Shown here: positions 5,834 through 6,925 of the stretch, one piece after another | Numbering within the stretch: the stretch's first letter is position 1 | How the letters are laid out: every line of letters starts with the position of its first letter | The notes under the pieces: generated by a model | Seen by the model: the letters and a program-made list of their open reading frames with translations, nothing else | What the model was told of the DNA's origin: nothing | Databases searched by the model: none | Translations under genes and position numbers: made by a program | Source of the DNA: Pseudomonadota bacterium | GTDB lineage: Bacteria; Pseudomonadota; Alphaproteobacteria; Acetobacterales; Acetobacteraceae | Assembly: GCA_021785335.1 (NCBI GenBank) | Contig: JAJYFW010000092.1 | Location: 1-6,925 of the forward strand | Reading direction: 5' to 3' | Length of the DNA: 6,925 nucleotides

Positions 5834-6925
5834 ATGAGCGCCGGGATCAGCCTCATCCCATCCACCCCTGCCTTGCGCCGCGTGCTGTCGGCACCGGTGC
5901 CGGCGAGCCTCGTGCTCGGCCTGCTGCTCTGCACGCCGCTGCTGCTCGTGGGCATGCCGCCGCTGACGGACCTGCCCAACCACATGGTCCGCATGATGCT
6001 GCTCGCGGGCCAGCTCAAGGGCAGCGCGGTAGCCAGCCATTACCGCGTGCACTGGGTGTTCGTGCCCAACCTCGGCATGGACCTGCTGGTCCCGCCGTTG
6101 CTCGCCGTCATGCCGCCCACCGCCGCCGCGAAGCTCCTCGTCGCCTTCGTCGTCGCCGGCTGGGTCGGCGGCCTCGGCCTGCTCGGCCGCGCGCTGCACG
6201 GGCGCTGGTCGCCCTGGTTCCTCACGGCTGGCTTCACCGCCTGGAATTTCGCCCTGCTGTTTGGCTTCATGAACTACTGCCTGTCCGCGATGCTGGCCTT
6301 CTGGGCTGTCGGCGCCTGGCTGCTGCTGCGCCGTCGCGCCACCACGCCGCGCGCCCTCGCGGCCCTGTCCGCGCTGGCCCTGCCCCTCGGCTTCGGCCTC
6401 TTCGTCGCCCACCTCTTCGGCGCCTTCATCTTCGCGGCCTTCCTCGGCGCGGACGCGCTCGTGCGCGCCTGGGCCGCCCGCGCCCCGGCGCCAGGCCGCG
6501 CTTGCCGCCTTGCCGCCGCCCTGCTGCCGCCGCTGCCCGCCGCCGCCCTGCTGGGCGGGCTCTACGCCGCCACCCGCGTGCTCACCGTCGGCGGCCGCAC
6601 CTTCGCCGAGAAGCCCAGCCTTCTCTGGCACACCGTCAGTTCCGCCTGGTTCTCCTACCCGGTGCTGCTCGGCGCGGCGACCGGACTGCTGCTCATCCTC
6701 GTCCTCCTCGCCGCCGCCCGCGCCGGCCGCGTCGCCGTCTCGCCCGCCGGCCTCGTCGTGCTCCTGGCCGCCATCGCGCTCGGCCTCGCCATGCCCTTCG
6801 CCGAGCACGGGCTCTACTACGTCAACGTCCGCTTCCAGATCCTCGCCGGCGTGCTGGCGAGCGTCGTCTTCCTCCCCGCCTTCGCCCGCCCCCGCGCCGG
6901 ACGCCTCGCCGCCGCGGCGCTGGGC
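5834..6925 (+). CDS. Polytopic membrane protein, unrecognised, C-terminus outside window
   Basis: The frame is open from ATG 5834 to the window edge (364 codons with no stop). GGGGAG (5819-5824) lies 9 bases before the start. The product is strongly hydrophobic, with probable membrane helices near residues 22-41, 98-118, 127-147, 150-166, 178-205, 225-246, 276-295, 303-322 and 335-350, so it is an inner-membrane protein of about nine or more passes. After the first helix comes a polar loop with PPLTDLPNHMVRM (42-54) and, about 20 residues later, HWVFVPNLGMD; His and Asn recur. An acidic residue in the first external loop is typical of GT-C lipid-linked-sugar glycosyltransferases, so that is one possibility, but no family can be named with confidence. 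It is separated from rplI by a hairpin and is probably a distinct unit. Confidence 0.8.
   Translation, partial: MSAGISLIPSTPALRRVLSAPVPASLVLGLLLCTPLLLVGMPPLTDLPNHMVRMMLLAGQLKGSAVASHYRVHWVFVPNLGMDLLVPPLLAVMPPTAAAKLLVAFVVAGWVGGLGLLGRALHGRWSPWFLTAGFTAWNFALLFGFMNYCLSAMLAFWAVGAWLLLRRRATTPRALAALSALALPLGFGLFVAHLFGAFIFAAFLGADALVRAWAARAPAPGRACRLAAALLPPLPAAALLGGLYAATRVLTVGGRTFAEKPSLLWHTVSSAWFSYPVLLGAATGLLLILVLLAAARAGRVAVSPAGLVVLLAAIALGLAMPFAEHGLYYVNVRFQILAGVLASVVFLPAFARPRAGRLAAAALG

Noticed and set aside
5174..6808. 544-codon open frame on the minus strand opposite rplI and the membrane protein
   Set aside because: The sequence is a low-complexity run of Gly, Arg, Glu, Ala and Gln with no motif, typical of an antisense shadow in high-GC DNA. 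The plus strand encodes clear L9 and a hydrophobic protein with ribosome sites.

Overview
This is a very GC-rich, densely coding window that looks like an alphaproteobacterial chromosome. Protein style and gene content fit Rhodospirillales/Acetobacteraceae best (for example a FabG starting MFKLDGK, long tailed S6 and L9, and a QueC ending in [13 protein letters not shown]). The genus cannot be fixed from the sequence alone. No tRNA, rRNA, CRISPR array, insertion sequence or phage gene was seen, and the largest intergenic gap is about 160 bases.

Layout. Bases 1-1396 on the minus strand hold the type II fatty-acid synthesis pair fabD-fabG, with fabG running off the left edge. A 107-base divergent intergenic region carries a good -35 box for fabD. 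On the plus strand, 1504-4289 is a tight four-gene run: a class II glutamine amidotransferase (YafJ-like), a 65-residue single-pass membrane protein, a branch-1-type nitrilase and the 7-deazaguanine enzyme QueC. After a promoter and a structured leader comes the ribosomal operon rpsF-rpsR-rplI (S6, S18, L9; 4449-5767), closed by a strong hairpin. From 5834 to the right edge runs an unrecognised polytopic membrane protein, cut by the window end.

How it fits together. The two ends are housekeeping: malonyl-ACP loading and ketoacyl reduction for fatty acids, and small-subunit/large-subunit ribosomal proteins. The more interesting part is the middle block. QueC makes a nitrile (preQ0), and the gene 7 bases upstream encodes an intact nitrile-hydrolysing enzyme. 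A glutamine-dependent amidotransferase sits at the head of the same run, and class II amidotransferase domains are known fused to QueC in some archaea. This may be chance clustering of housekeeping and accessory genes, but it is the one place in the window where a functional link not covered by standard annotation could exist. I see no clear evidence of a wholly new defence or mobile system here.
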